A stretch of 64,000 nt of DNA, taken from positions 744,001 to 808,000 of the forward strand of contig QPFY01000006.1 of assembly GCA_003665825.1 (NCBI GenBank), given 5' to 3'. The position numbers were made by a program, and so were the translations under genes. Origin of the DNA: Microbotryum silenes-acaulis (taxonomy: Eukaryota > Basidiomycota > Microbotryomycetes > Microbotryales > Microbotryaceae). This document shows positions 20,112-31,320 of the stretch, in pieces; positions within the stretch are counted from its first letter, which is position 1, and the number at the start of each line of letters is the position of its first letter. Below the pieces are notes generated by a model that did not search any database, had not been told where the DNA came from, and saw only the letters and a list, made by a program, of their open reading frames with translations.

Positions 20112-20931
20112 CCATGAAGGCCGCCTGCGCGGCTCGGCCCCTCCGCTCGGTCCTTGTTTCAGGGGACTGATTCTCATCCCCCGAAATTGAGTTCGCTCGT
20201 GGGCGCGAAATCTTCGGTGTTTTAATCTCGATTCGCACCTTTGAGGTCTTTTCTTGATCTGAGTACGGCTGTTTGGCGTAGTGCACATCAACATCCGTAC
20301 TTCCTGGGAAAAATTGTGGGTCATTTTGCACAGCAACCACACGATTACGAGCCTCCTTCAAGTCCGTTGTTCCCAAGTCGGAAAGGCTTCGAGGTCGTAA
20401 TAACACGCGAGCCTTAGGGGTTTCTGTCATCTCACTCGAATTGTCATCGAGTTCAGTCAGGGGTACCTGAGCCCCAAGTGTCTGACTGCCTTCGGCGCCG
20501 GCGCTGTCTTGCGCACGGACATCCGTACCAGTAGTCGAGAGTCCCTCGATACTGGCCATTGCAAGGTCCAATTTCTCTTGGGCCTTACGGCGTAGTTCAG
20601 TGAATTCTCTCACTTCATCTACAAGCTGTTGCAATGTCTTTTGCTTGAGCTCCTTTTCATCCGCGGAGTGTCTCTTCGCCGAATCCTCGCCACTGGCGCC
20701 TCCCATGTCTAAGGAGTGTTTTCCCAGTGACTTTGATGGCGTCGCGTCCGGCCCATCATTGTCTTGTTCCTTGGACTCCAGCTCCTGACTGCCTGTCAGT
20801 TGTGTCGCTGGGGTATTTGCCTGTCTTGGCTTCTGTGGTTCCGAAGTTTCCGGAGAGCCTTGCGCGTGTGGGAGTCCCCCACGAGCTCTCTTCATTCCAG
20901 CAAGCTGGACTTCGGACTGGTCTGACGACAT
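20112..20931 (-). CDS. Gypsy gag N-terminal region
   Basis: The ATG at 20931 starts a polar, Ser/Thr/Glu-rich protein with a short coiled-coil-like stretch (QQLVDEVREFTELRRKAQEK) around residues 105-130. It reads to the dispersed repeat at 20111 and would continue into the main gag region if that repeat were absent or spliced out. It lies between the 5' LTR and gag, so it is most likely the N-terminal part of gag; a separate leader ORF is the alternative. Confidence 0.55.
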
Positions 20932-21241
20932 TGTAATTGATTGCAGATGGGTTAATTACGTCCAGCTACTCAACTACACGATACTTCGACCAGCGAATAA
21001 CTCGTCGTCGTTTGATCTGTTGTGCTGAGAGAAGATCCCTGCACACGCCTTTGTTCTTTTGTGATCCGAATCGGGAAGGTGCCAAAGCCCCTTCGCAATT
21101 CAATCGAGGCTAAGCTCGCTCTGTCCCTTTCGGGCCTTCAGATACAGGGACTACAAGTAGCACCCTGACACTGACTTTGTCGAGGTCAATGTACAAGTCC
21201 TCCAGCGAAGTTGGTTTCGACTGAAGTAACAAGTAAAAAGA

Positions 21242-21499
21242 TGTAAGGGTTTCGCCCTACAGAAGGTCGCGAGGACGGTTGTAGATTGAAGTCGATGTAG
21301 TAACGGCCGAGAGAGGATACTCGTTAAACGTCTTTACTGGGTTTCAGCTAGAAGTTAACTACCCAGAGAGAGGCAAGAGAGAAAGAGAGATATGGGGAAG
21401 GGCGTCCCTATTGAGGGAGGCCGAGGGTCCGTGCGCCAGTGTCAGTCTTGACGTCGGCTACGGTGTCGAAGGCCTGGTCTCAAGGGGGGCGGCCTTACA
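21242..21499 (-). repeat. Gypsy 5' LTR
   Basis: 258 bp, TGTAAGG...CCTTACA, nearly identical to 7055-7312. Followed on the plus strand by CACAC, the second copy of the target duplication. Confidence 0.95.
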
Positions 21500-21504
21500 C
21501 ACAC

Positions 21505-21670
21505 CGCCACTACCACAAGCAAATCCAGCGTCCCTAGTAGGAAAGACAAGGAAAAAGACACCAAGACCAAGCGTAAGAAATTCACGAGGTGGAGGAAGAA
21601 GAAGGCGGCTGACACGATCATTGAGAACGGGGCGACCACGGCACCAGAGGAAGGGGCGAAGAAGAAATAG
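21505..21670 (+). pseudogene. Small host ORF, 3' part
   Basis: Continues the frame of 6960-7054 once the gypsy element is taken out. The piece is rich in Lys/Arg (KDKEKDTKTKRKKF, RWRKKK) and ends with TAG at 21668-21670. Such a tail would fit a nuclear or nucleic-acid-binding protein, but nothing more can be said. Confidence 0.5.
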
Positions 21671-22560
21671 AAAAAGAACAAGATGAGGTCATGGCCCGTG
21701 CGAGAACGAGAAAAGGAGCCAGTCTTGTCCCCGAAGAGCGAGGCGTTTGTAAGATCCTTCGGCTACGCTGCTGGCATTATGGGATAGCGATCAAAGATGG
21801 TATGATAATATAAGGGCTAAGGTATGACTAAAAGCTTTTAAGACACCCAAGGCGAGAGACACGAGAGACTGGGGGTAGAACCGAGAAGCGAGACCGAGAA
21901 CGAGAACGAAACGAAACGCTGCCAGTGGGATTGGAGACTGGAGACGATGCCAAACAAGAATTGAAACACGCAGAAAGTGAGAGCCGGATAAGATTCTGTA
22001 TTGGATCCTGGAAGTGGTCTACCTGAAAACAAGAAGTAAACTGCCCACAAACGTCCCGGCGGTTCAAACCGCTGCTCTCCCTCCTCATTCCCCTTCACCG
22101 CTTCATCCCACACATCGGGCCCGGTCTTCCTTCCAAATCCTGCCCTACTAATCCCACCATTTCTCGTCATCTTTTTCGAGTCTTTGCGACGCAAAAGTGA
22201 AGGCCCGTTCAAAACCGCCGCCTCTTCCTGCCGTGACTCGCCTTTAGCCTCCGATCGATCCCTCCTCTCGTGGCCGCCGGAAATGACTCGTTGTCGAGGC
22301 GCCTAAGTCCGGAACTTGCTACCGCTACGATTTCTATTAGCCTTGACAAATTGAAATAGCGGATGCGACCGGATCCCGAGTACCACAGTATTCACGGCAA
22401 CCCAACGAGGCCGCGTCCGAAACGTCGACCGAGCCCTCCTCCATTGGGGCCATCGATCCCGAGCCTTGATTACTACTACCTGTGGCAGTGCACCCAGGAC
22501 ACGGGCGAACAACCAGATGGTGGGGTGCGTGGCGCTTCGGCTTTGATGTACCGACTACGC
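21671..22560. other. No supported gene
   Basis: Only short chance frames. A purine-rich GAGA-like patch lies around 21880-21930. I see no transposon motif or RNA gene. Confidence 0.4.
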
Positions 22561-22570
22561 TGAAATTTTT

Positions 22571-22759
22571 CAGCAAACAACAGCGGATGACTTGCCGGAT
22601 TTGACTTCGTTTGCCGGCAGCCCTGGTGACATGATTGATGAGACGGACAACAACACGGACGAAGAAGTTGACTTTGATATGAGTAATCATTCGAGCGACA
22701 ATTTGAGTCATCACTCTATCAACGCCACAGACAACGGTGCATTTAGGCTTGAGGAGTGA
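22571..22759 (+). CDS. Acidic exon-like fragment
   Basis: One plus-strand frame (AGCAAACAACAG onward) reads about 60 codons rich in Asp, Asn and Ser to a TGA at 22757-22759, after an AG that could be a splice acceptor. Composition resembles the acidic N-terminal regions of the transposon proteins elsewhere in this window. Start and neighbours unknown; it may be a relic. Confidence 0.3.
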   Translation, partial: QQTTADDLPDLTSFAGSPGDMIDETDNNTDEEVDFDMSNHSSDNLSHHSINATDNGAFRLEE

Positions 22760-22810
22760 GACTTCAATGCGGAAGATGATGGCAGTGAGGACAAAACTTG
22801 GTGAAATTGT

Positions 22811-23100
22811 TGTGGGAAATTAGTGGGGTCGGCGGTCCAGAGGGACTTATGGTCTTAGCAGTGGCGCGGGCGCGCGGGCGCGCGGGTGTTGTGCGGGGGA
22901 CCGGTAGAGGCGGCAGAGGCGGCTGGTTGTTTACATGAGATTGCGTCTTTTGGCCTAGCTGTTTTTTCTCTCTTCTCCACCACGCACTCGATATCACATC
23001 TCGCCCATTCGCTCTGTTACAGTCGATTGACCTTTAGCGATCCACTATCTCACACTAGGTCATCTATCGACGCCACGTAACTAGAGACGCTCCTACAACA
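22811..23100 (+). repeat. Dispersed 0.29-kb repeat, copy 2
   Basis: Begins TGTGGGAAATTAGTGGGG and ends CTCCTACAACA; reverse complement of 19831-20111 with a few substitutions and small indels in the CGCGGGCGCG stretch. Solo-LTR-like ends but no clear duplication of the target. Confidence 0.7.
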
Positions 23101-25063
23101 ACAGAAATCTTCAGTGGCTGTCTGGAATCGAAGGCTCTTGTTCCAAATGCCTCAATCCAAACAGATGATGCGAGCGCTCGCGTGCTTTTGCCTTTCTATT
23201 GACTAGCGTCTCTTCATGTCATACAATATGGCCCTTCCCGGGGAACAGCAGAGATTGCAAAGCAGCAACCATGCGACTGAGAGGCAACCAACGCTGACAG
23301 GAGTTGGCCACCGCTTAAATGCGCTCTAGCCGGCTTGAAATGGTTACTGCCCAGCGGGAGGTCTTCCAGGTCAGCTAGAGATCCAGGAGGAAAGCTCTCT
23401 GCTGCTGGCGATAAGATAAGCGGGCATTCTTCTTGGCTGCGCTTAGTGAGTGCGCTTTCCAATTTCCGCCATTGCGTTTGGTGTTTATAGCGTGCGCAGT
23501 CAGGCCAGTCAGATGCCCGAAGTCCGTGATGGGTCTTTGCTGATACTTCCTGAGATCTCAGCAGAGATCACATTGCTAATTATCAGACTCCATTAACCCC
23601 CACTCAAATTCTAATGTAATGTGTACTTGAACGAAAGCTAACCTGGTCACATACTCAATCTGTTTTTTGGTGCTTTTCAATGGTGTTGTCTTGGCCACTT
23701 GAAGCCACGCAGCCACTAAGACAGTTAAATGTTTGCGTCGACACTGGACCATTGACATTCCAGATACATGATGACGCACTCAATACCCCTGACCGGATGT
23801 TCGTGTATAATCGAACTCATTTTAGTTTGATAATGAGGAAGGAGTTTGACAATACACCCATAATTTCAGTCCCGTGTGCTGAGAAACAGGTGACTTTGAT
23901 GCCAATCACACCTGCGCATTACATGTGTTCTCTGCGTTTGACCCGATCTGTTGCGTGCTCTCACCGGTACATGTACTACAACATCGTAAACGCAGAAGCT
24001 CAGAAGTAGTTATGGACAGAAAATTGGGGTGTATACTTCTGAACAAACATCATTGAGTCAGGATCACGATGTTGTTCTTCGTACTCTACCATTCCTCCTC
24101 GCATCAGAGTGCACGAGTGGCCTGCGAGCTATTGCTGGCCTCCGACGGTTTCTACTGTCGACCAACGCAGCCTTTGCAGATGACAGTTCTGGTGGTATCT
24201 CAATCGTTCCTTTTTGCTTGAAATCTTCTTTGTAAAAACGACGGTCATCACTCGTACTGTAGTGGCACTGAAAGTGACTAGGTTTTTGAGTCAGACGGAG
24301 TACCCGGCGCGACCAGAATCCACCGGTGGTCAACATTGCGATCGAAATTGTCTTGAGCACTCGGGTTTCCTCATGGCAGATATATTTGTGAAAGTCGAAC
24401 CTGAGACTTACCAGTCGCCCTCTGTATTGCATTTCTCATCAAGTTGCCCACAGCCTTCTACTGCACTGTCCGATGCTGCGTTGGGTGCGCAGCTGAGGGT
24501 CAAGCGATAATGCATGCATTGTGAAAAGTGCAATTTGTCGGAAGTCAAGTCGCACTTCAGAGAATAGGACAAAATCAGGTGATGAGATAATGAAGAGCTA
24601 TACACCCGAATTCTGAGACATCCTACCGGAAATGTCACCCCCCTGTGTGCTTCGTGTCAACTATCGAGATGCGGAACAATCACAAAATGATCATTGGTTA
24701 AGATGCGAGGCGAGAGAGACAGCGATGAGGTCGTGTTTGGACAATGTGTAAGATTGCTCCCAATCGAGCATTGCGGAAGAACATGAACAAGAAGAGGGAC
24801 CAATCATCAACCTGATCCGACTCAATTTGAGGAGTATTTAGTCACCCAGTGTCACCGTCGACGCGTCGATGTGCTTCGGCCAAGGTCAACGTGCGGGAGC
24901 GAACCGTGAGCCCCATTTATTTATTTATCTAATACACTTCAATAACAGCAAGTGACCAGTCAGCCTTTTGGTCCCAATACCATTAATACCATTTAAGCCC
25001 CAGTAGGGCCCAATATGACTCGGCTAAAGGAATTCCCATCTTTGAGATCTGAAGCTCCGAAGC
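23101..25063. other. No recognised gene; relatively AT-rich
   Basis: Longest frames (for instance 23680-24009, plus) show no domain or motif I recognise and lack supporting splice structure. Contains AT-rich patches near 24920 (TTTATTTATTTATC). Possibly unique, non-repeat sequence. Confidence 0.35.
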
Positions 25064-25140
25064 TGGCCTAGCCAGTGTGCTTAACTGCATTCCCTCCGAC
25101 TTTTCCAAAGGTTTTTAGGTATATAATTATACTATTATTG
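25064..25140 (+). repeat. Outer inverted repeat, left
   Basis: GGCCTAGCCAGTGTGCTTAAC, TGCATTCCCTCCGACTTTTC and a diverged TA-rich tail recur as the reverse complement at about 32080-32150 with roughly 85-90 percent identity by eye. The pair encloses the two 2-kb arms, the gene between them and the pheromone candidate. Confidence 0.75.
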
Positions 25141-25567
25141 AAATCTACCAAAAAAAAGGGGGGGGGGGGGGCAGAAGGTCAATACAACAGCTGTCTTACC
25201 TGTGGCAGATTGGTTTACTTGTTTGTATCCTCCATCTCGTCAGCAGGCGGTATTGGGTACAACAGCTATATCGCATTTCGGTTCCGAATTCGACTCTTGG
25301 GAACATTGGTAGGAATATTGGTATTGTCTATAAGGATAGGTCTAACACCTTATAAGCTTTTGCTTCACGGCTTGTGGGATGCCCAGAGCGGTGCACCATG
25401 CATGCCGGGGTGGGCGAGGAGGGGGGCAGCAATGGTATACCATCCCTCTACCAAGCTTTCCCCGGGCCAAAAAACAGAAAAGCTGCCTTATCGCGCGTGC
25501 GCACACGAGTTCATTTGGCTGGCTTAACGGACCTGCCGATCTGAGATCCTCTCCCTGAAGAATGAAA
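25141..25567. repeat. A/G homopolymer and dispersed repeat copy 2 (inverted)
   Basis: Starts with a run of A then 13 G near 25150-25172. At 25410-25505 a block ending TTATCGCGCGTGCGC is the diverged reverse complement of 6800-6905. No gene seen. Confidence 0.5.
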
Positions 25568-27575
25568 ATGGGCCGCCACCCATGTCCAGGGAGTTGCCGG
25601 CGAAGCGGAAAAAGAAAAAAAGAAAAAAGAAAAAAAGGAAGGAAATAAGGAAAAGAAGGGAAGAAGGAAAGTCGAACACATGATGTACATGGTCATAGTA
25701 CTCTCTTTTTGCATGCCCTGCCCGAATTCGGTATCTTTACGCCAACACCAGGTACACGCAAAGATGGTATGGCTAAGCTTGAGAAACACGCTTACAGTCC
25801 CGCTCGCAGCCGCCTCACTTCAAAGCCTTTTCAAAGCTCGGACAGCAGTGTAAAGAGCAATGAAACAAGCAAGCTTTGAACACGTGGATTACAAGATATA
25901 TCCTTTGCTTTATCAGAAATGGCTTCCACAAAAACTGTGCGAACATCTCACCGTGTTGGAGTTCCAATGCTTAGAGTAAGGCACCGGTCGATTGAGATCG
26001 CGGGTTCGGCGAGGCCAATCCGAGCTACCAACGAGTCTCGAATCACCGTTCTTGAGGACCGTTTTGTTGCGCTCGCATCCGTTGGAGCACATCCTGAATG
26101 GTGGAATAAGTCGTAAATTGAAGGTCGATGAAATATCAAGATACCGAGGATGCCCATGTGAGAAGCGCAGGGAAGGATGCCGATCGATACCGATGCCGAT
26201 AAGGATCAAGCCGAGGTCATAAGATCTTGTCATATGGTCCGCCGAGCATGAACTCAAGCCAGTCCTTCTTCTTGCGAGCTTCGATACAAAGGCTGTTGGT
26301 AGCGCGAAGTGATGGCACGCTGGATGGCAGGTCGTGGAGCCAATCTGCATCCTCCTTGTGTTCCGATCTTAGTGGTTGCATCGGTCACGATTTCGTCCCG
26401 CCGCAATTCCAAATCCTCAATCGCCGAGGGAGCACAAGACCCGACACTCTTGCCGTTTGATGCTTGTAAAGTGTGTTCGATTCTTCTTAGTAGTAACTGA
26501 CTTTGTCCGTTGCTCTGCTCAATTGAGAGACGGCGTCCGTTCGGATCTTCGACCATACGGACCGGGTGGGCTCGGTAGAACTAAAGTCGAAGCGAAGGGT
26601 AGCTCAAAGTGACCGATAGATGCGTTGAACGAGTCGGACTGGGTATCGGAACATGAACGGATTTCTTTCTAGTCACTCCTCTGGGAATGGGGAACACAGA
26701 AACGCCGACTTCAGTACACGAGATGGAGCGGCAGGGGGAACGGGCTAATGGTCGGGCGACGACTCACGGTACCTTTTCTCGAACGGCTCTATTTCATGGC
26801 AGATGTTGTGACGATGGATGTCAGCTTAGCAACGGATATCACCGAGACGATCCTTAGTATTCGAGCTGTTACCATTGACCTGCACTCCTTGCGTAGTCCA
26901 ATGATCGTGGTCGACCAACGTTGGCTCCGACCTGATCCTTATCGGCGACTCCTGAACTTGCCTTATCTGAAGGTATTGCTCAACGGGTATTCCAAGTTTT
27001 GCTGCTTGCTTCTTTATCGGTCTGATCGTCTTCAAGAATGCTTTGGGACGTTGTAGGCGGTTGACGACGATGGAAGGCGGTGGACGGCGGACCTCGGGAG
27101 CCTGACGTCGGTGCGCTCGTGATGCTAGATTGATGGCTCATGTAGGTTGATGAGCATTGGATTACAGCCCAACTCCGTGTCTTTGTCGACGTAAAGTGTT
27201 AAGTGTGCTAGTTCAGTGTCTCGCCCAGGCGTGCTGTTCACGCCAAATCGTTTCGATCGGCTTTGCTGAACGGCATCGGATGGGATCAACAATTGATGGC
27301 GAGTCTTGCGGTGACGTGGCAAAATACGTTGTGTTGGCTCGAAGGCCGAAGAAGTGCGGACGTTGGGCATAGATCAGGACAGGTAGGGGGCTGAGAAAGA
27401 GCTCGATGCGATTGTCGCGCCGCGGGCGACACGTGACTGCTGCTAACTTCCCGTGGGCCAATGCCAACTTCCCCCACGCCTCTGCCAACTTCGCCAACTT
27501 CATTGCCTAAGCGGGCCGCAAGCGGGCCTCAAGCGCGCGCGCGCGCCTGAAGTTGGCGAAGTTAGCACTCCCTGG
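25568..27575 (-). repeat. Long inverted repeat, left arm (about 2.0 kb)
   Basis: Mirrors 29082-31090: position x here matches 56657 minus x there, and every stretch I compared is identical except for a 2-nt length change in the purine/pyrimidine tract near 25.6/31.05 kb. The outer end has CATGTCCAGGGAGTTGCC and the inner end ACTCCCTGG, so each arm is itself bordered by CCAGGGAGT in inverted orientation, like a copy of one element. Coding potential is weak: a conceptual frame near 26230-26410 (minus) resembles an exon ending in a DWLEFMLGGPYDK segment. Confidence 0.92.
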
Positions 27576-27651
27576 GCACTTTACCAATGCTCATATTCGA
27601 ATTGTAGTTTCTCAATGCAGGGTTTTCTACTGGTATTATCATATAGGTACA

Positions 27652-28783
27652 CTACAAAGCAGCAAACTGAGTGTCCACGTCCGTCACAGGCTCCTCCCAT
27701 TCGTCTGGATTGTCAGAGTGATCAAGATCTAAACCGCCCGAAGCTCCGGCTGCCGCTCCTCTTGCCCGTTTCTTATACCCTTTAGTCGGCTCTAATTCTT
27801 CCTCTTCCTCCTCCTTTTCCTCTACCCGAGACTGCTCTTCTTCGCTTTCTTCTCTGCGGCGGACCCGCCTGGTGATGGTCTTCTGGCTAATGCGAGAAGA
27901 TTGTTTAGCGTTCGCCTCCTTTGTCGATTTTGACTGACCCGGGCCTCTTAGACCGCGGGCTGCGGGACTTGAAATCGCCCATGCATTCGGTGTCTTTGCA
28001 TGCCGAGCGTCTGCACGAGCGCTGGCTTGCTGGGACTGTTGCGATGAGGCACTGACCTGTTGCGAGGTTGATGCTTGCGGCGCTCGCTTCGGGGGCATGG
28101 ACAAGAGCACCCGATTCCTATTCTCCAGCACTTCTTCCTCACTGAGATCGTCCGGGTCCTGGTCAGATTCGGAGTAGACAGGCTCGCTTGTCTGAAGCAC
28201 ATCAAAAGATTCTCAGAGCCCCGGGCCTTTCAGTCTTGTTCAATCGGGAGTAGTGACTAACCTTCAGAGCAGATCCTACGCCTAGCTCGTTGCGCAATCT
28301 TGTGATGTCCGCCCTGGAAAGCCGTCCCATGATTCCCGCCAACCGACAGGCCTCACGGTCGTACTGCAGTCGATACGCGGCTCGGACATTCGCCAACACA
28401 TCAATAACAAGTTCTTCATAGAGCCAGTCGCCCGATGTGACCCTTAAGAAAGCCGTGCGCTCACGAATCTGAACGAGAGTGACGAGTGAGTGCCCGAGCA
28501 AGCGCACGCTCCGTACAAGACTGGCAGGTTCCGCGCAACTCACATATTTGACGATATCTCGTTGTTTTGCAGGTCCAAGACGTCCCCACACAGTAGTGTT
28601 GCTTTGCGTTTTGGCTTGAATGAGCCTGAACGCGTCCTTGAGGTTGAACTCCTTAGGCGTGTGGTACTCTGGAGTCCACGTCTGGTTGACCTCGGCATGC
28701 CGATCATAAAGGTTGATGGGGTCAGGTGTGGTGATTCCTGCCTTTACTAGTGCATCCCGCACAACCGACTGGTCGAAGGACAT
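27652..28783 (-). CDS. Three-exon gene of unknown function between the inverted arms
   Basis: The ATG at 28783 begins MSFDQSVVRDAL. Exon 1 (28783-28544) and exon 2 (28468-28262) are joined by a 75-nt GTGAGT...TTCAG intron; exon 3 (28191-27652) follows a GTTAGT...CTTCAG intron. All joins are in phase and give about 328 residues. The N-terminal 150 residues are compact and helix-prone (YEELVIDVLANVRAAYRLQYD). The C-terminal half is low-complexity: Ser/Gln-rich, then a basic patch (TRRVRRREE) and acidic run (KEEEEEELEP), with a bipartite-like basic stretch YKKRARG. This suggests a nuclear protein, but no family is recognised. No lesion is seen, so it may be active. Confidence 0.72.
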
Positions 28784-29081
28784 CACAAAGATGTCAGATC
28801 GACGAGATTGCGTCGCGCCCCGATCGTTGAGCCGCCGGTACTCACGCGGACCCAATTATAGTATACTCGCGCAGGCTCATAGAACCCTTGTCTTTTCGTA
28901 CGAAAAGACCATCACCATCAACGTATTTTCTGGCTGAAAAAATAGGATGAAAATAAGAAGACAGTTAGCCGCAGTGGGCTGATGGTGAAGGACGGCGGCG
29001 GGGTTGAAAAAGAACACGTCAGGAAATTCCCTCAGTGGCGGTGCAGACGCAGCCCGCGAAGATTTGGGGCGCTGGCGGTGT

Positions 29082-31090
29082 CCAGGGAGTGCTAACTTCG
29101 CCAACTTCAGGCGCGCGCGCGCGCTTGAGGCCCGCTTGCGGCCCGCTTAGGCAATGAAGTTGGCGAAGTTGGCAGAGGCGTGGGGGAAGTTGGCATTGGC
29201 CCACGGGAAGTTAGCAGCAGTCACGTGTCGCCCGCGGCGCGACAATCGCATCGAGCTCTTTCTCAGCCCCCTACCTGTCCTGATCTATGCCCAACGTCCG
29301 CACTTCTTCGGCCTTCGAGCCAACACAACGTATTTTGCCACGTCACCGCAAGACTCGCCATCAATTGTTGATCCCATCCGATGCCGTTCAGCAAAGCCGA
29401 TCGAAACGATTTGGCGTGAACAGCACGCCTGGGCGAGACACTGAACTAGCACACTTAACACTTTACGTCGACAAAGACACGGAGTTGGGCTGTAATCCAA
29501 TGCTCATCAACCTACATGAGCCATCAATCTAGCATCACGAGCGCACCGACGTCAGGCTCCCGAGGTCCGCCGTCCACCGCCTTCCATCGTCGTCAACCGC
29601 CTACAACGTCCCAAAGCATTCTTGAAGACGATCAGACCGATAAAGAAGCAAGCAGCAAAACTTGGAATACCCGTTGAGCAATACCTTCAGATAAGGCAAG
29701 TTCAGGAGTCGCCGATAAGGATCAGGTCGGAGCCAACGTTGGTCGACCACGATCATTGGACTACGCAAGGAGTGCAGGTCAATGGTAACAGCTCGAATAC
29801 TAAGGATCGTCTCGGTGATATCCGTTGCTAAGCTGACATCCATCGTCACAACATCTGCCATGAAATAGAGCCGTTCGAGAAAAGGTACCGTGAGTCGTCG
29901 CCCGACCATTAGCCCGTTCCCCCTGCCGCTCCATCTCGTGTACTGAAGTCGGCGTTTCTGTGTTCCCCATTCCCAGAGGAGTGACTAGAAAGAAATCCGT
30001 TCATGTTCCGATACCCAGTCCGACTCGTTCAACGCATCTATCGGTCACTTTGAGCTACCCTTCGCTTCGACTTTAGTTCTACCGAGCCCACCCGGTCCGT
30101 ATGGTCGAAGATCCGAACGGACGCCGTCTCTCAATTGAGCAGAGCAACGGACAAAGTCAGTTACTACTAAGAAGAATCGAACACACTTTACAAGCATCAA
30201 ACGGCAAGAGTGTCGGGTCTTGTGCTCCCTCGGCGATTGAGGATTTGGAATTGCGGCGGGACGAAATCGTGACCGATGCAACCACTAAGATCGGAACACA
30301 AGGAGGATGCAGATTGGCTCCACGACCTGCCATCCAGCGTGCCATCACTTCGCGCTACCAACAGCCTTTGTATCGAAGCTCGCAAGAAGAAGGACTGGCT
30401 TGAGTTCATGCTCGGCGGACCATATGACAAGATCTTATGACCTCGGCTTGATCCTTATCGGCATCGGTATCGATCGGCATCCTTCCCTGCGCTTCTCACA
30501 TGGGCATCCTCGGTATCTTGATATTTCATCGACCTTCAATTTACGACTTATTCCACCATTCAGGATGTGCTCCAACGGATGCGAGCGCAACAAAACGGTC
30601 CTCAAGAACGGTGATTCGAGACTCGTTGGTAGCTCGGATTGGCCTCGCCGAACCCGCGATCTCAATCGACCGGTGCCTTACTCTAAGCATTGGAACTCCA
30701 ACACGGTGAGATGTTCGCACAGTTTTTGTGGAAGCCATTTCTGATAAAGCAAAGGATATATCTTGTAATCCACGTGTTCAAAGCTTGCTTGTTTCATTGC
30801 TCTTTACACTGCTGTCCGAGCTTTGAAAAGGCTTTGAAGTGAGGCGGCTGCGAGCGGGACTGTAAGCGTGTTTCTCAAGCTTAGCCATACCATCTTTGCG
30901 TGTACCTGGTGTTGGCGTAAAGATACCGAATTCGGGCAGGGCATGCAAAAAGAGAGTACTATGACCATGTACATCATGTGTTCGACTTTCCTTCTTCCCT
31001 TCCTTTTTTTCTCTTTTCTTCTCTTTTTTCTTTTTTCCTTTTTTCTTTTTCCGCTTCGCCGGCAACTCCCTGGACATGGGTGGCGGCCCG
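29082..31090 (+). repeat. Long inverted repeat, right arm (about 2.0 kb)
   Basis: Reverse complement of 25568-27575. The inner end (29082) reads CCAGGGAGTGCTAACTTCGC and contains a small foldback: AACTTCGCCAACTTCA and its complement about 45 bp apart. The outer end has a pyrimidine tract (30985-31050), then CGGCAACTCCCTGGACATGG. The 20 bp just inside the spacer (29066-29085, GGGGCGCTGGCGGTGTCCAG) recur at 32266. Confidence 0.92.
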
Positions 31091-31165
31091 AATTTTCCTG
31101 GAACAAGCCTTAGATCTAAAGAGCTCAGGGATTAACGCACCCGGACATAACCGCGCTAACAGTTC

Positions 31166-31320
31166 GTCACTTTGGGCTCACATAATAAGGTCGGCTTTTG
31201 GGCTCACGTCGGAGGCGACTCTGGTCCCACATTGGATGCAACTTTGGGATCACATTGGAGCGGACTTTGGGATCACATCCGAAGGCCATTCTTGTTCATC
31301 GGGACTTTGGTACCACATAG
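31166..31320 (+). repeat. Degenerate tandem repeat (ACTTTGGGATCACAT units)
   Basis: Six or seven diverged copies of a 22-30-bp unit with core CTTTGGG(A/C)TCACAT. Lies between the right arm and the pheromone candidate. No coding potential. Confidence 0.65.

Larger units (their letters stand above)
7055..21499 (-). mobile_element. Ty3/gypsy LTR retrotransposon (with nested insertions)
   Basis: Two 258-bp LTRs begin TGTAAGG and end CCTTACA and are flanked by the 5-bp duplication CACAC (7050-7054 and 21500-21504). The LTRs differ at about two positions, which argues for a fairly recent insertion. Coding order on the minus strand is gag with zinc knuckle, aspartic protease, reverse transcriptase, RNase H, integrase: the Ty3/gypsy order. 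The element is dead in its present form: a copia element (11804-18001) splits the protease, single-base shifts break RT-to-integrase and the integrase C-terminus, and a 281-bp repeat lies in the gag region. Confidence 0.92.

Noticed and set aside
25568..31090. Protein-coding genes in the 2-kb arms
   Set aside because: Frames are short, appear in both arms by symmetry, and show no domain or reliable splice chain; only one exon-like piece is suggestive.
25568..31090. Palindrome as pure assembly artefact
   Set aside because: The spacer is a unique intact gene and the arms differ in the low-complexity tract, which argues for real DNA; long reads would settle it.
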